Assembly (NCBI RefSeq): GCF_022394535.1
Contig: NZ_CP089414.1
Coordinates: forward strand, 2,542,001 to 2,606,000
Direction of reading: 5' to 3'
DNA from: Dyella terrae
GTDB taxonomy: Bacteria > Pseudomonadota > Gammaproteobacteria > Xanthomonadales > Rhodanobacteraceae
DNA: 64,000 nt
Made by a program: the position numbers and the translations under genes. Numbering within the stretch: the stretch's first letter is position 1; every line of letters begins with the position of its first letter. The notes under the pieces were generated by a model. The model searched no databases. It was not told the origin of the DNA and saw only the letters and a list, made by a program, of their open reading frames with translations. Positions 35,895-47,235 of this stretch are shown here, piece by piece.

Positions 35895-37262
35895 TTAGGG
35901 GGTACGGCGCCAGCGTTCGCGGGACGTGTTGCGGTACAAGCGGGTAAACAGCAGGATGGCCGCCATGGTCAGGCCGGCGATCAGGCCGATCCACATGCCC
36001 CGCGCGCCCATGTCATGGCGGAACGCCAGCCACCAGCCCACCGGCATACCGACGCCCCAGTAGGCGAACAGGGTGATCACCATCGGCACCCGCGTGTCCT
36101 TGAGGCCGCGCAGTGCACCGTTGGAGGTGACCTGGATGCCGTCCGAAAACTGGAACAACCCGGCCAGCACCATCAGCTGCGCAGCCAGCGCGATCACCCC
36201 GGCATCATGTGTGTACGCACTCGCCAGCACGTGCGGCAGGGTCAGCATGACCGTTGAGGAAACGGTCTGCACGCACAGCGCCAGCCCGACGCCACACAGG
36301 CCGGCATAACGCACGCCCTGGGCATCGCCACGGCCGACCGCGTTGCCCACCCGCACGGTGATCGCCATCGACAACCCCAGCGGCACCATGAAAGCAATGG
36401 TCGCCACGCTCAGCGCCACCTGATGGCTCGCCACCACCGTCTCGCCCAGCGTCGCGATGGCCAGCGCCACCGCCACGAACAGTCCACCCTCGGCCAGCAG
36501 CGTCACGGCCATCGGGCCGCCGATTTTTACCAGCTCGAGAATCATCTTCGGCTTGGGCCAGGCCATGCCGCCGCGCAGGTTGGCGTCGCGATAGGCCGGG
36601 TGCTTGATGACGAACCACAGGAACGCCAACATCTCCAGCCACAACACCGTCGCGGTGGCGATGCCGCTGCCCAGCGAGCCCAGCGCGGGCAGGCCAAACT
36701 TGCCGTACATCAGCACGTAGCCCAGCGGCGCCAGCACCAACAGGCCACCAAAGCCGAAGTACATCGACGGACGCGTCATCGACAGGCCTTCGGACAGGCC
36801 GCGGATGGCGAAGTAACTCGTCATCGCTGGCGCCGCCCAACTGATGGCGTGCAGGAAGTGCATGACGTCGGTGCGCAGCGTCGGCACCACGCCAATCCAA
36901 TCGAGCAACGGCGTGGCATGGCGTACCAGGAACCACAACACGATGCCCATGCCCCAGGCCAGCCACAACGCCTGCACGAACACGGCACCCGCTTCGTGAC
37001 GGCGCCCCGCGCCGTCCAACTGGGCGACCGAGGGCGGCACCGCCATCATCATGCCCAGGCCGCTGACTAGCGCCAGCGCCCAAATACTGACCGCTGTGGT
37101 CACCGCCGCCTGCACGTGCGCACTCAGGTGCCCGGCGAGCACGGCATCGACGAAGTTCGGACCCACCGCGGCGAGCTGCGCGGCGATCAGGGGAAGGGCA
37201 AGGCGCACTGTGGCGCCGACCTCGTGCGCCACCTTGGCGCGATCGGGGCGGAAAGACAGCAT
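35895..37262 (-). CDS. MATE-family multidrug efflux transporter (NorM-like)
   Basis: 455 residues from ATG 37262 with AGGAG upstream. Twelve membrane helices fall in two MatE bundles (LALPLIAAQLAAVGPNFVDAVLAGHLS; LLAEGGLFVAVALAIATLGETVVASHQVALS). The group exchanges sodium or protons for cationic drugs across the inner membrane. It is monocistronic, divergent from the DUF3667 gene with 140 bp between them. No local regulator was seen. Confidence 0.93.
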   Translation of the reverse strand: MLSFRPDRAKVAHEVGATVRLALPLIAAQLAAVGPNFVDAVLAGHLSAHVQAAVTTAVSIWALALVSGLGMMMAVPPSVAQLDGAGRRHEAGAVFVQALWLAWGMGIVLWFLVRHATPLLDWIGVVPTLRTDVMHFLHAISWAAPAMTSYFAIRGLSEGLSMTRPSMYFGFGGLLVLAPLGYVLMYGKFGLPALGSLGSGIATATVLWLEMLAFLWFVIKHPAYRDANLRGGMAWPKPKMILELVKIGGPMAVTLLAEGGLFVAVALAIATLGETVVASHQVALSVATIAFMVPLGLSMAITVRVGNAVGRGDAQGVRYAGLCGVGLALCVQTVSSTVMLTLPHVLASAYTHDAGVIALAAQLMVLAGLFQFSDGIQVTSNGALRGLKDTRVPMVITLFAYWGVGMPVGWWLAFRHDMGARGMWIGLIAGLTMAAILLFTRLYRNTSRERWRRTP

Positions 37263-37402
37263 AGAAGGACTCCTAGGCTGACAGTCTAACCCAGTCCTGT
37301 CGTCATCCTTACCGACAGCGCTTTCAGAAACGCCCCACGACTGCTGTCTACGCAAGCCGCTTGTGCCAAGATCCGCGGCTGATCATCCCGGGGGGAGAGG
37401 GC

Positions 37403-38521
37403 ATGAAGAAAGAAATCGTTTCGTTCGAAGGCGTGCACTGCGCCAACTGCAGCGCGCCCATGCAGGGCGAGTTCTGCCACGAGTGTGGGCAGTCCATCCA
37501 CACCGTGCTGCGCCCTATGCATCACATGGTGGAAGACACCCTCGACATGGTGTTGCACGTGGACGGCCGCGTCATCCACACGCTGCCACCACTGTTCCTC
37601 AAGCCCGGCTTCCTCACCCTGGAATGCTTCTCGGGCCGCCGCCAGCGTTACGTGGCGCCGTTCCGCCTGATGTTCGTGCTGGCCCTGCTGGCCTTCTTCG
37701 TATCTCACTTGGTCATGGGGAGCTCCGGTTTATTGGAGTTCGGCTCCAAAGCGAGTGTCGGCACCGGTGAGTTCGCCAAAGACACGACCCCTGACGCCGT
37801 GCGGGCGCATTTTGAGCAAATGCGCCAGGACATCGAGAAGTCCAAGGGACAAAGCGACCAGAAGGCGAAGCATTACAACCGTCTGGTCAACGTGGAGCGC
37901 GACCACGCCAACCATCGATTGGCCGAGCTTCATGCCCCAGCGATGCCCAATGTCACCGTCGAAGACATGGACTTCACCTCGTTCGCGATCGACATCCCGT
38001 GGCTCCCCGCAGCTATCAACCACAGCCTCAATCGCTCCAGAGCGCGGGCCGTGTCCAACATACGAGAGATGTCGAACGGCGGTGAGCAGGCGGCTGAGGC
38101 AGAGGAGCGCGTCGTAGCCTCTGTGTTCCATGCACTGCCGCAGACCATGTTTGTGCTGATGCCCCTGTTTGCCCTGCTGTTGAAGTTCACCTACTTCTTC
38201 AAGCGCCGGCTTTATATGGAACACCTGATCGTGGCGCTGCACAGCCACGCCTTCCTGTTCCTGTCCCTGTTACTGAGCATGATGCTGTACGCCCTGCAGG
38301 CCTGGCTGACACCCCATGCGGCTTGGGTGGGCACACCGCTACGCCTGCTGCAGTGGGCCCTGTGGGTCTGGACGCTGGTCTATTTGCTGATCATGCAAAA
38401 GAAGGTCTATCGGCAGGGTTGGTTCATGACGATCGTGAAGTACCTGTTCGTCGGCTGGTGCTACACGATCCTGGCTTCGGTAGCGCTCGCGTTTGCAGCG
38501 ATTCTGGGCGTAACGAACTGA
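37403..38521 (+). CDS. DUF3667-type membrane protein with N-terminal zinc ribbon
   Basis: 372 residues from ATG 37403 with GGAGAGG upstream. The first 30 residues carry CANC and CHECGQ, a zinc-ribbon-like pair. RYVAPFRLMFVLALLAFFVSHL is the first membrane segment, a long charged loop rich in Glu/Lys/Arg spans about 125-235, and four further hydrophobic helices make up the C-terminal part. This layout fits DUF3667, whose function is unknown. The loop is on one side only, giving an odd topology with two membrane blocks. A consensus CRP/Clp site lies right behind its stop. Confidence 0.8.
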   Translation: MKKEIVSFEGVHCANCSAPMQGEFCHECGQSIHTVLRPMHHMVEDTLDMVLHVDGRVIHTLPPLFLKPGFLTLECFSGRRQRYVAPFRLMFVLALLAFFVSHLVMGSSGLLEFGSKASVGTGEFAKDTTPDAVRAHFEQMRQDIEKSKGQSDQKAKHYNRLVNVERDHANHRLAELHAPAMPNVTVEDMDFTSFAIDIPWLPAAINHSLNRSRARAVSNIREMSNGGEQAAEAEERVVASVFHALPQTMFVLMPLFALLLKFTYFFKRRLYMEHLIVALHSHAFLFLSLLLSMMLYALQAWLTPHAAWVGTPLRLLQWALWVWTLVYLLIMQKKVYRQGWFMTIVKYLFVGWCYTILASVALAFAAILGVTN

Positions 38522-38542
38522 CCCCGGCCACCGGCTACTTTC

Positions 38543-38558
38543 TGTGACACAAATCACA
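38543..38558. promoter_or_regulatory. Consensus CRP/Clp binding site
   Basis: TGTGACACAAATCACA is a perfect TGTGA-N6-TCACA palindrome. It starts 22 bases after the DUF3667 stop and about 440 bases before priA. It is too far for a normal priA promoter, so it may control an unannotated transcript in the gap 38559-38790. Confidence 0.55.
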
Positions 38559-38791
38559 CACAAACCGGGCACCTACGCAATTTCGGCAAGCCCGTAAAGC
38601 GCTTCAAACGGGGGTTTTGCACAGCGTCACATGGCTGTCAAGGCAAGACCCATGCCTATGGCAATTGTATGAACCCTAGCCAAGCAAAAAACTCAACTCA
38701 ATGTATTTATTGATGTTTTTTTGGTGGCTAAAACTTGAACAGCGCGTACGGAAGGACGCTTTCATGCGCCCCAGAGGCCTCCCTCAACGGG

Positions 38792-38826
38792 CCATCCACA
38801 GAGTTATCCACAGAGGTTGTGGATAA
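38792..38826. promoter_or_regulatory. DnaA-box cluster upstream of priA
   Basis: CCATCCACA (38792-38800), a perfect TTATCCACA (38804-38812) and its perfect inverted copy TGTGGATAA (38818-38826) lie within 35 bp. The order and orientation match one unit of the array at 28506-29013. The surrounding gene-free stretch 38522-38995 (474 bp) also has an AT-rich block with a T7 run at about 38700-38725. Origin-like features are present, but no replication gene other than priA is adjacent. Confidence 0.65.
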
Positions 38827-38995
38827 CATGAAAAGCCCCCTGCCGTTAGTCACTTAGCTGTCCTTTCTAGATGACAGGGCAGCAAGCATGCGCAAGCCAT
38901 CGCCAGGCAGCCAAACGGTGGATCCGTGCGTTTCACCCGGCTGGAATTCCGTCCAGTGCAACGGGCCGGTTACACTGGTTCTCCAAGAGGTATTC

Positions 38996-41165
<2,170 letters not shown>

Positions 41166-41223
41166 ACACGGGACGACACGGCGGAACCTCCGATGATTCT
41201 TTTAACTTCGAAAGAGGCATCAC

Positions 41224-42528
41224 ATGGAAGGCAATGCATCGTCCAACGCTCGTCCTCATGTCGTCATCCTCGGCGGCGGCTTCGGTGGTCTCGCTGTGGC
41301 GCGCGAATTGGCTGACACCAACGCGCGCATCACACTGATCGACCGGCGCAACCATCACCTGTTCCAGCCGCTGCTGTATCAGGTGGCTACCGCGGGGCTA
41401 TCCGCGCCATCCATCGCCGCACCGCTGCGACAAATCCTCAGGAAACAAGCCAACGTCACCGTACTGATGGACGACGCGCGGGACGTCGATCTCGATTGCC
41501 AAGTCGTAAAACTTGCGCGCGGTGATATGCCATACGACGCGCTGATCGTCGCTACCGGCGCCACGCACGCCTACTTCGGCCACGACGAATGGGAGCGTCA
41601 CGCGCCAGGCCTGAAAACACTCGAAGACGCGTTCGCTATCCGCCGTCGCGTGCTGGTCGCCTTCGAGCGCGCCGAACTCGAGGAAGACCCGGCACTACGA
41701 CAGGCGTGGCTCAATTTTGTCATCGTCGGCGGCGGCGCGACCGGCGTAGAGCTCGCCGGCACCGTGGCAGAAATTGCTCGCCACACCCTGCCACGCGAAT
41801 TTCGTCGCGCAGACCCGCGCCACGCCAACGTACTACTGGTGGAAGCTGGCCCCCGACTGCTACCAGCGTTCGACGAAGATCTGTCGGACAAGGCACGGCG
41901 ACAGCTCGAGAAGCTCGGCGTACAAGTGCGCCTTGGCACGTCCGTCACCGCCATTGATGAGGAAGGCGTGATGCTGGACGGAGCACCGTATGCAGCGCGT
42001 ACCGTGCTATGGGCAGCCGGCGTAGCCGCCTCGCCGCTCGGTCGCAAGCTGGGCGCCCCGTTAGATCGCGCGGGCCGCGTACTGGTCGAGCCCGATCTCA
42101 GCCTGCCCAACCATCCGAACGTCTTCGTCATCGGCGACCTTGCCGCCGTCACCCAGGCCAATGGCAAGCCGGTTCCCGGCGTCGCGCCCGCGGCCAAACA
42201 GATGGGGCATTACGTCGCCACGTTGCTCAAGGCGCGCTGGCGCGGGGAAAAGGCCGCAAAGCCTTTTGCGTACCGCGACGATGGCGCACTCGCCACCATC
42301 GGCCGCATGGCTGCGGTGGCGCAGTTTGGACGGCTGAAGCTGTCCGGGATACTCGCCTGGTGGGTCTGGTTGATCGCCCACATCGCCTTCCTGATCGGCT
42401 TCCGCAACCGTCTCGTGGTGATGCTGGACTGGGCCTGGGCGTACTGGACCTACCAGCGCCACGCCCGCATCGTCACCGGTATCGATGAACGGGCCGACAC
42501 ACAAACGTCTTTGCCCAAAGACGCTTAG
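41224..42528 (+). CDS. ndh: Type II NADH dehydrogenase (NDH-2)
   Basis: A protein of 434 residues from ATG 41224. The FAD-binding GGGFGGLAVARELA lies near residue 15, NRRNHHLFQPLLYQVATAGLS is characteristic of NDH-2, and the NADH-binding GGGATGVELAGTVAE is near 165. FVIGDLAAV is the second FAD contact, and the C-terminal amphipathic helix/hydrophobic segment (IAHIAFLIGFRNRLVV) anchors the enzyme to the inner membrane. It passes electrons from NADH to quinone without pumping protons. A perfect 8-bp palindrome (42506-42513 with 42516-42523) lies at its 3' end. Transaldolase follows 21 bp later. Confidence 0.93.
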   Translation: MEGNASSNARPHVVILGGGFGGLAVARELADTNARITLIDRRNHHLFQPLLYQVATAGLSAPSIAAPLRQILRKQANVTVLMDDARDVDLDCQVVKLARGDMPYDALIVATGATHAYFGHDEWERHAPGLKTLEDAFAIRRRVLVAFERAELEEDPALRQAWLNFVIVGGGATGVELAGTVAEIARHTLPREFRRADPRHANVLLVEAGPRLLPAFDEDLSDKARRQLEKLGVQVRLGTSVTAIDEEGVMLDGAPYAARTVLWAAGVAASPLGRKLGAPLDRAGRVLVEPDLSLPNHPNVFVIGDLAAVTQANGKPVPGVAPAAKQMGHYVATLLKARWRGEKAAKPFAYRDDGALATIGRMAAVAQFGRLKLSGILAWWVWLIAHIAFLIGFRNRLVVMLDWAWAYWTYQRHARIVTGIDERADTQTSLPKDA

Positions 42529-42549
42529 GGTGGAGAATCATGCTTTTCC

Positions 42550-43518
42550 ATGCCGGATAACGCCGTGTCTTCCCAACTCGAACAGCTGCGCCAGTACACC
42601 ACCGTCGTCGCCGATACCGGCGACATCGACGCCATTGCCCGCTGGCGCCCGGTAGACGCCACGACCAACCCGTCACTGCTGCTCAAGGCCATCGAGAACC
42701 CCAAGTTCGCGCCGATCATCGAGGAGTCCGTGGCGTGGGCCAAGGGCAAGAGCAACTCGCGCGAGCAACAGTTGGTGGACGCGAGCGATCACCTCGCCGT
42801 GGCTGTCGGCCGCAAGATCGTCGAACTGGTACCAGGTCGCGTGTCCACCGAAGTGGACGCGCGCCTTTCTTTCGACGTAGATGCATCCATCGCCAAGGCC
42901 GAACGCCTCGTGCAGTTGTATGCCGATGCCGGCGTGACCCGTGACCGCATCCTGATCAAACTGGCCTCGACGTGGGAAGGCATCCGCGCCGCAGAACAGC
43001 TGGAAAAGCGCGGCATCAACTGCAACCTCACCCTGCTGTTCTCGTTCGAACAGGCCGTGGCCTGCGCCGAAGCCGGCGTGTTCCTGATCTCGCCATTCGT
43101 CGGCCGCATCATGGATTGGTACGTCGCCAACACCGACACCAAGAGCTACGCACCGGAAGAAGATCCGGGCGTGAAGTCCGTGCGTCGCATCTACGACTGG
43201 TACAAGGAACACGGCTTCCAGACCGTGGTGATGGGCGCCAGCTTCCGCAACATCGGCCAGATCCAGGCCCTCGCCGGCTGCGACCGCCTCACCATTAGCC
43301 CAGACCTGCTGGAAAAGCTGGACCAAGACACCTCGCCGCTACCGCGTGCGTTGAATGACACCGGCGCAACCAAGGCCAAGCCCAAGCCGATCACGGAGGC
43401 AGAATTCCGCTGGGGCCATAACGAAGACGCTATGGCGACGGACAAGTTGGCGGATGGTATCCGGAAGTTTGCGGTGGATCAGCGCAAGATGGAAAAGCTG
43501 CTGACGGAAAAGTTGTAA
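42550..43518 (+). CDS. tal: Transaldolase
   Basis: A protein of 322 residues from ATG 42550; a GTG at 42565 would give 317 residues, exactly the E. coli TalB length, and is a serious alternative. [27 protein letters not shown], the Schiff-base lysine in [17 protein letters not shown], and [29 protein letters not shown] are textbook class I transaldolase. It moves a dihydroxyacetone unit between sugar phosphates in the non-oxidative pentose phosphate pathway. It is probably cotranscribed with ndh and ends at a terminator. Confidence 0.96.
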   Translation: MPDNAVSSQLEQLRQYTTVVADTGDIDAIARWRPVDATTNPSLLLKAIENPKFAPIIEESVAWAKGKSNSREQQLVDASDHLAVAVGRKIVELVPGRVSTEVDARLSFDVDASIAKAERLVQLYADAGVTRDRILIKLASTWEGIRAAEQLEKRGINCNLTLLFSFEQAVACAEAGVFLISPFVGRIMDWYVANTDTKSYAPEEDPGVKSVRRIYDWYKEHGFQTVVMGASFRNIGQIQALAGCDRLTISPDLLEKLDQDTSPLPRALNDTGATKAKPKPITEAEFRWGHNEDAMATDKLADGIRKFAVDQRKMEKLLTEKL

Positions 43519-43529
43519 GAAGGAAATGG

Positions 43530-43553
43530 GGCCGCTTGCGAAAGCGGCCTCTT
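43530..43553 (+). terminator. Intrinsic terminator of transaldolase
   Basis: An 8-bp stem GGCCGCTT (43530-43537) with 43542-43549 and a four-base loop is followed by TCTT, 12 bases after the stop. The U-tract is short. Confidence 0.65.
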
Positions 43554-43659
43554 GGCATAGTGTGAAGGTGCTGACTCGCGCACTTCCGCGGGGCTATTCA
43601 CTCACTAGGTTTGCTTGTGGCGTATTTGGTCCTCGTGCCAACTAGCCGCCTCGGTTCTG

Positions 43660-44561
43660 CTCCCTCTCCCCGCCGGGGAGAGGGTTGGGGTGAGGGGTCA
43701 ACCTAGCCTCATCGTCTCATCTGCGCCGTCATCCCGGCGTACCCCACAAAAGGGGGCAAGGGCCGGGATCCAGTGACGGTATCGCTTGGTTATCGCGTTA
43801 CTGCGATCTGGCCGCTTGCGCAGCGGGCGTTTCGATCATCTGCCGGTGCTCGAGTCACTTTTCTTTGTTGGCCCAAAGAAAAGTAACCCGAAGAAATGGC
43901 CTGACAGGCCAACGCCCGCAGCATTACGTAGGGATAAGCTCGAGCGGGTGAGGAACGTCGTTGCTTGGCAACCTTCGCCCCTACACAGCGGGTACTTCGG
44001 CGCGCTTCGCAACGCGCCATGGCGACGAGGACTTAAGGCAGGCTTCGCTACGCCTCCCGACCGCTGTGGGGAACTTGCCACGAAATGGCGGCGTCCATCT
44101 TCTTTGGCTTGGTGCTCTAGAGCAGGAGCGACGCGATGTGCAGCTCCGCTGCACGAGCCGTGTGCTTTCGCCTTTGACCGTCGGGCCCCCTGTGCGGCGG
44201 TGAGGGGTGGACGATCAGGCCCGTAGGGGGGATCGGCAAGGATGCCGATCCCTTTTCGCCGGGGCAGGAGCCCCGTCGAAAAGCCCGGCCGCCCCTCACG
44301 TACTGTCTGGGCTTTAGCCCAGACAGCGCCAAGTGGGGGTGCCCTTTCTTTGGGTTACTTTTCTTTGGGCAAGCAAAGAAAAGTGACTCGGCCTCCGGTA
44401 GGAGGGCGAAAGCCCGCCGCAGGCGAGCCAGTTCGCGGTAGCGCTAAAACCAAAGGCCAACGTCACTGGATCCCTGCCTTCGCAGGGATGACGGTTTCAT
44501 CGAAACCATAAGGCGAGCACCCGCCCCTCACCCCAACCCTCTCCCCAAAGGGTAGAGGGAG
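43660..44561. repeat. 900-bp nested inverted-repeat region without genes
   Basis: The gap 43519-44588 (1,070 bp) holds three inverted pairs nested in order. The outer pair (43660-43698 with 44523-44561) shares a perfect 23-base CCCCTCACCCC-type core. The middle pair (43728-43778 with 44461-44492) has matching ends. The inner pair (43851-43896 with 44345-44390) matches at 43 of 46 positions, and each arm also folds on itself (CTTTTCTTT/AAAGAAAAG). The centre contains further hairpins, among them CTGTCTGGGC with its complement near 44306-44330 and GGATCGGC with GCCGATCC at 44230-44251. No open frame is convincing. It resembles the multi-copy intergenic repeats of Xanthomonadales genomes. Confidence 0.7.
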
Positions 44562-44588
44562 TAAAGCAGGAGCGCGCTCCACCGTGCC

Positions 44589-46052
44589 TCACTTCATCCC
44601 ATGCGCCTGCGCATCCTGAGCCAACTGCTTCACCGCAATATCACCACCCTGCCACCCGCCACCCAACGCCCGCACCAACTGCACACTCGCCCGCAGCTGA
44701 TTCGTCTGCAGCGACAGCAGCCCCAGATGCGCGTTAAGCGAATCCACCTGCGCCGTCACCACATCGAGATAGCTGTTGGCGCCCTGCTTATACAGCGCCG
44801 TCGACAGCTTCAACGTGCGATCCGCCGCCGTGGTGGCATCCTGCTGATCCACCAAGGCGTTGCCGTAGTTCTTCAGCAGTGACTGGTTGTCTTCGACCTG
44901 CTGAAACGCCGCGAGTGCCGTGCTCCGGTAGTGCGCGCTGGCTTCGTCGAAAGCTGCATGGGCTGATGCCACCTGCGCTCGGCGGCGACCGCCATCAAAC
45001 ACGTTCAGCAACAGATTGGGACCCAAGGCCCACAGCGTGCTTGGTGCATTCAACAAGTTGCCCCAGGCGCCGCTGGTATATCCACCGCCTGCGCTTAGCG
45101 TAAGAGAGGGAAAGAACGCCGAGCGGGCAACGCCGATCTGCGCATTCGCTTCCGCCGTACGACGCTCTGCAGCGGCAATGTCAGGGCGACGCTCCAGCAG
45201 GGTGGAAGGCAGACCCACTGGAATCACCGGCAAGCCCGGCAGGTCGGTCTTCGCGCCTAACGTAAAGTCCGACGCAGGCTGGCCCACCAGCGATGCAATC
45301 GCGTGCAGCAGTACCTCGCGCTGCGCCTTGGTCTGCGACAACTGCGAACGCGTCGAGGCTAGCTGCGTCTGTGCGCGATCCACATCGAGGCCGGAGACCG
45401 CGCCACCTTCGTGCAACGTCGTGGTCAACTGCAAGGCGCGTTGATAGGCGTCAACCGTTCCCTGCAGCAGATCAATCTGGCGATCCACGCCAACCAATTG
45501 CACGTAGCTGTCCGCCAGCGACGCTTCCAGGCTCAAGCGCACCGATGCAAGATCAGCCGCCGATGCCTGCATCGAGGCACGGCCCGCCGCGACGTTGTCG
45601 TGCACGCGGCCCCACAGGTCCACTTCGTACGAGGCCTGTGCCGTCGCCGAATAGAGGTCGTAGTACTCCGGCGACGTGGCACCGTGCAGCGGCGAATTCA
45701 ACGACGCGCGATTGCGCTGCGCGCCAGCGCCCGCCGACACCTGCGGAAACAGGTCCGCGCGTACTTGCGCGAGGTAGTCACGCGATTGCTGGTAGCTGGC
45801 GAAGGCCGCGGCAAGATCCGGGTTGTGATCGATCAGTTGCTGTTCGAGATTGTTGAGGCGGTCGTCGCCATACAGCGTCCACCAGCCCTCGCGCGGCAAC
45901 TGATCCGACGGCTGCGCCGTGGTCCACGGGCCAGCCGGCTGGTAGTGCTCGGCAACCGGCGCCTCGGGCGGCTTATAGGTGGGCGCCATCGAGCACGCGC
46001 CCAGTGCCAGCGTGGCCGCGATGGTTGCCGCAAGGCTCTCAGGCTTTTTCAT
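44589..46052 (-). CDS. RND efflux outer-membrane factor (NodT/TolC-like lipoprotein)
   Basis: 487 residues from ATG 46052, which overlaps the stop of the adaptor gene by 14 bases. The lipoprotein signal ends LGACS, so the protein is lipid-anchored. Two OEP repeats follow with the typical WWTLYGDDRLNNLEQQLIDHNPDLAAAFASYQQSRD and VGLPSTLLERRPDIAAAERRTAEANAQIG. It forms the outer-membrane channel of the tripartite pump encoded upstream. The 3' end faces the repeat-rich gap. Confidence 0.93.
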   Translation of the reverse strand: MKKPESLAATIAATLALGACSMAPTYKPPEAPVAEHYQPAGPWTTAQPSDQLPREGWWTLYGDDRLNNLEQQLIDHNPDLAAAFASYQQSRDYLAQVRADLFPQVSAGAGAQRNRASLNSPLHGATSPEYYDLYSATAQASYEVDLWGRVHDNVAAGRASMQASAADLASVRLSLEASLADSYVQLVGVDRQIDLLQGTVDAYQRALQLTTTLHEGGAVSGLDVDRAQTQLASTRSQLSQTKAQREVLLHAIASLVGQPASDFTLGAKTDLPGLPVIPVGLPSTLLERRPDIAAAERRTAEANAQIGVARSAFFPSLTLSAGGGYTSGAWGNLLNAPSTLWALGPNLLLNVFDGGRRRAQVASAHAAFDEASAHYRSTALAAFQQVEDNQSLLKNYGNALVDQQDATTAADRTLKLSTALYKQGANSYLDVVTAQVDSLNAHLGLLSLQTNQLRASVQLVRALGGGWQGGDIAVKQLAQDAQAHGMK

Positions 46053-47235
46053 GGGGCTTGCCCGCCTGCGGGTTCTTGGCAATGCGCACCTCGTCGCCAT
46101 CGGCGAGGCCATCCGGCGGATTGATGATCACGCGATCGCTCGGCGCCAGGCCGGAGCCAACTTCAATGGTCTTGCCGTAGTCACGGCGGATCGACACCGT
46201 CTTGAAGTGCACGTGGTCGCTGGCATCCAGCGTGGCGACATGCAGGCCCTTGTCGTCGAAGATCAGCGCTTCAGCAGGCACGCGAAGACCGAGTTCACCG
46301 GAGCCCAGCTTGAAGCTCACACTGGCATAGCTGCTAGGCAGCAGCTTGCCGTCCGGGTTGTCGACCATCAGCTGCACCAGCGTAGTACCCGAGGTCGGCG
46401 TGATCGCACGCGCATCCGCCTCGACCTTCGCGGTAAACGACTTACCGGGATACTCAGGCACGGTGAGCGTGGCTTCGTCACCCTTATGGATGGCCGGTGC
46501 ATACACCTGCGGCACGCGCACATAGACGCGCAGCTTGCTTGTGTCGGACACCGTAAAGAGCGGCGTGCCCGAGCCACTGCTGTCAGCAGTGATCAACGCG
46601 CCTACGTCGGTGTTGCGCGCGGTCACGCGGCCGTCGAAGGGCGCGACCAGCTTGGCGTACGACTTCAGCGCTTTCAGGCGATCAAGGTTGGCCTGCGAGG
46701 CATTGACCTGCGCCTGTTTGGCCGCAAGGTCACCGTTGTACTGGTCTACCGATTGCTGTGAAACCGAATCGGGGTCGGTCTGGCGCAACACCTGCCAGCG
46801 CTTGGCCGTGGTCGCGGCAAGCGCGGCATTGGCCTTGGCGGTGGCCAGATCAGCCTGCGCCTGCAGCAGCTGTTGGTCGAGGTCTGGTGTGTCGATGATG
46901 CCGAGCACATCGCCCGCCTTCACCGTGGCTCCAATGTCCTTATCCCAGGACTTCAGGTAGCCGCTGGTGCGTGCGTAGATGGGCGCGTTGGTGAACGCAT
47001 CCATTTGCGCGGGCAGCTCGAGCGGCACCGAGCCGTTGGCGTTTTCCGGCTCGGAAATCACCACGGTAGGAATGGCCTGTTCGTCCGTCCACTGATGCAG
47101 ATTGCGCGCCTGCACGATGCGCGTCGTGACGCCGACCACCACGATCGCACCAAACACCACGGCGGCGATCACGGCAGCCAGGCGCAGCCGGCGCGGGGAC
47201 AGATGGACCTCAGGAAGTTGGGTATGTTCAGACAT
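46039..47235 (-). CDS. RND efflux periplasmic adaptor (membrane fusion protein)
   Basis: 398 residues from ATG 47235, overlapping the permease stop by 8 bases. One N-terminal membrane anchor (about 18-40) precedes a lipoyl/barrel-sandwich half (IYARTSGYLKSWDKDIGATVKAGDVLGII), a helical hairpin, the second lipoyl half (KLVAPFDGRVTARNTDVGALI) and beta-barrel domains. It bridges the RND permease and the outer-membrane factor in the periplasm. Overlaps on both sides indicate translational coupling in the order permease, adaptor, channel. Confidence 0.93.
   Translation of the reverse strand: MSEHTQLPEVHLSPRRLRLAAVIAAVVFGAIVVVGVTTRIVQARNLHQWTDEQAIPTVVISEPENANGSVPLELPAQMDAFTNAPIYARTSGYLKSWDKDIGATVKAGDVLGIIDTPDLDQQLLQAQADLATAKANAALAATTAKRWQVLRQTDPDSVSQQSVDQYNGDLAAKQAQVNASQANLDRLKALKSYAKLVAPFDGRVTARNTDVGALITADSSGSGTPLFTVSDTSKLRVYVRVPQVYAPAIHKGDEATLTVPEYPGKSFTAKVEADARAITPTSGTTLVQLMVDNPDGKLLPSSYASVSFKLGSGELGLRVPAEALIFDDKGLHVATLDASDHVHFKTVSIRRDYGKTIEVGSGLAPSDRVIINPPDGLADGDEVRIAKNPQAGKPHEKA

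Noticed and set aside
38522..38995. Chromosome origin oriC
   Set aside because: Only three boxes were found, and dnaA, dnaN, gyrB, rpmH or parAB are not adjacent. priA alone is not enough.
43786..44511. Small open frames in the nested repeat region
   Set aside because: They derive from repeat sequence, overlap each other on both strands, and lack ribosome sites or known domains.
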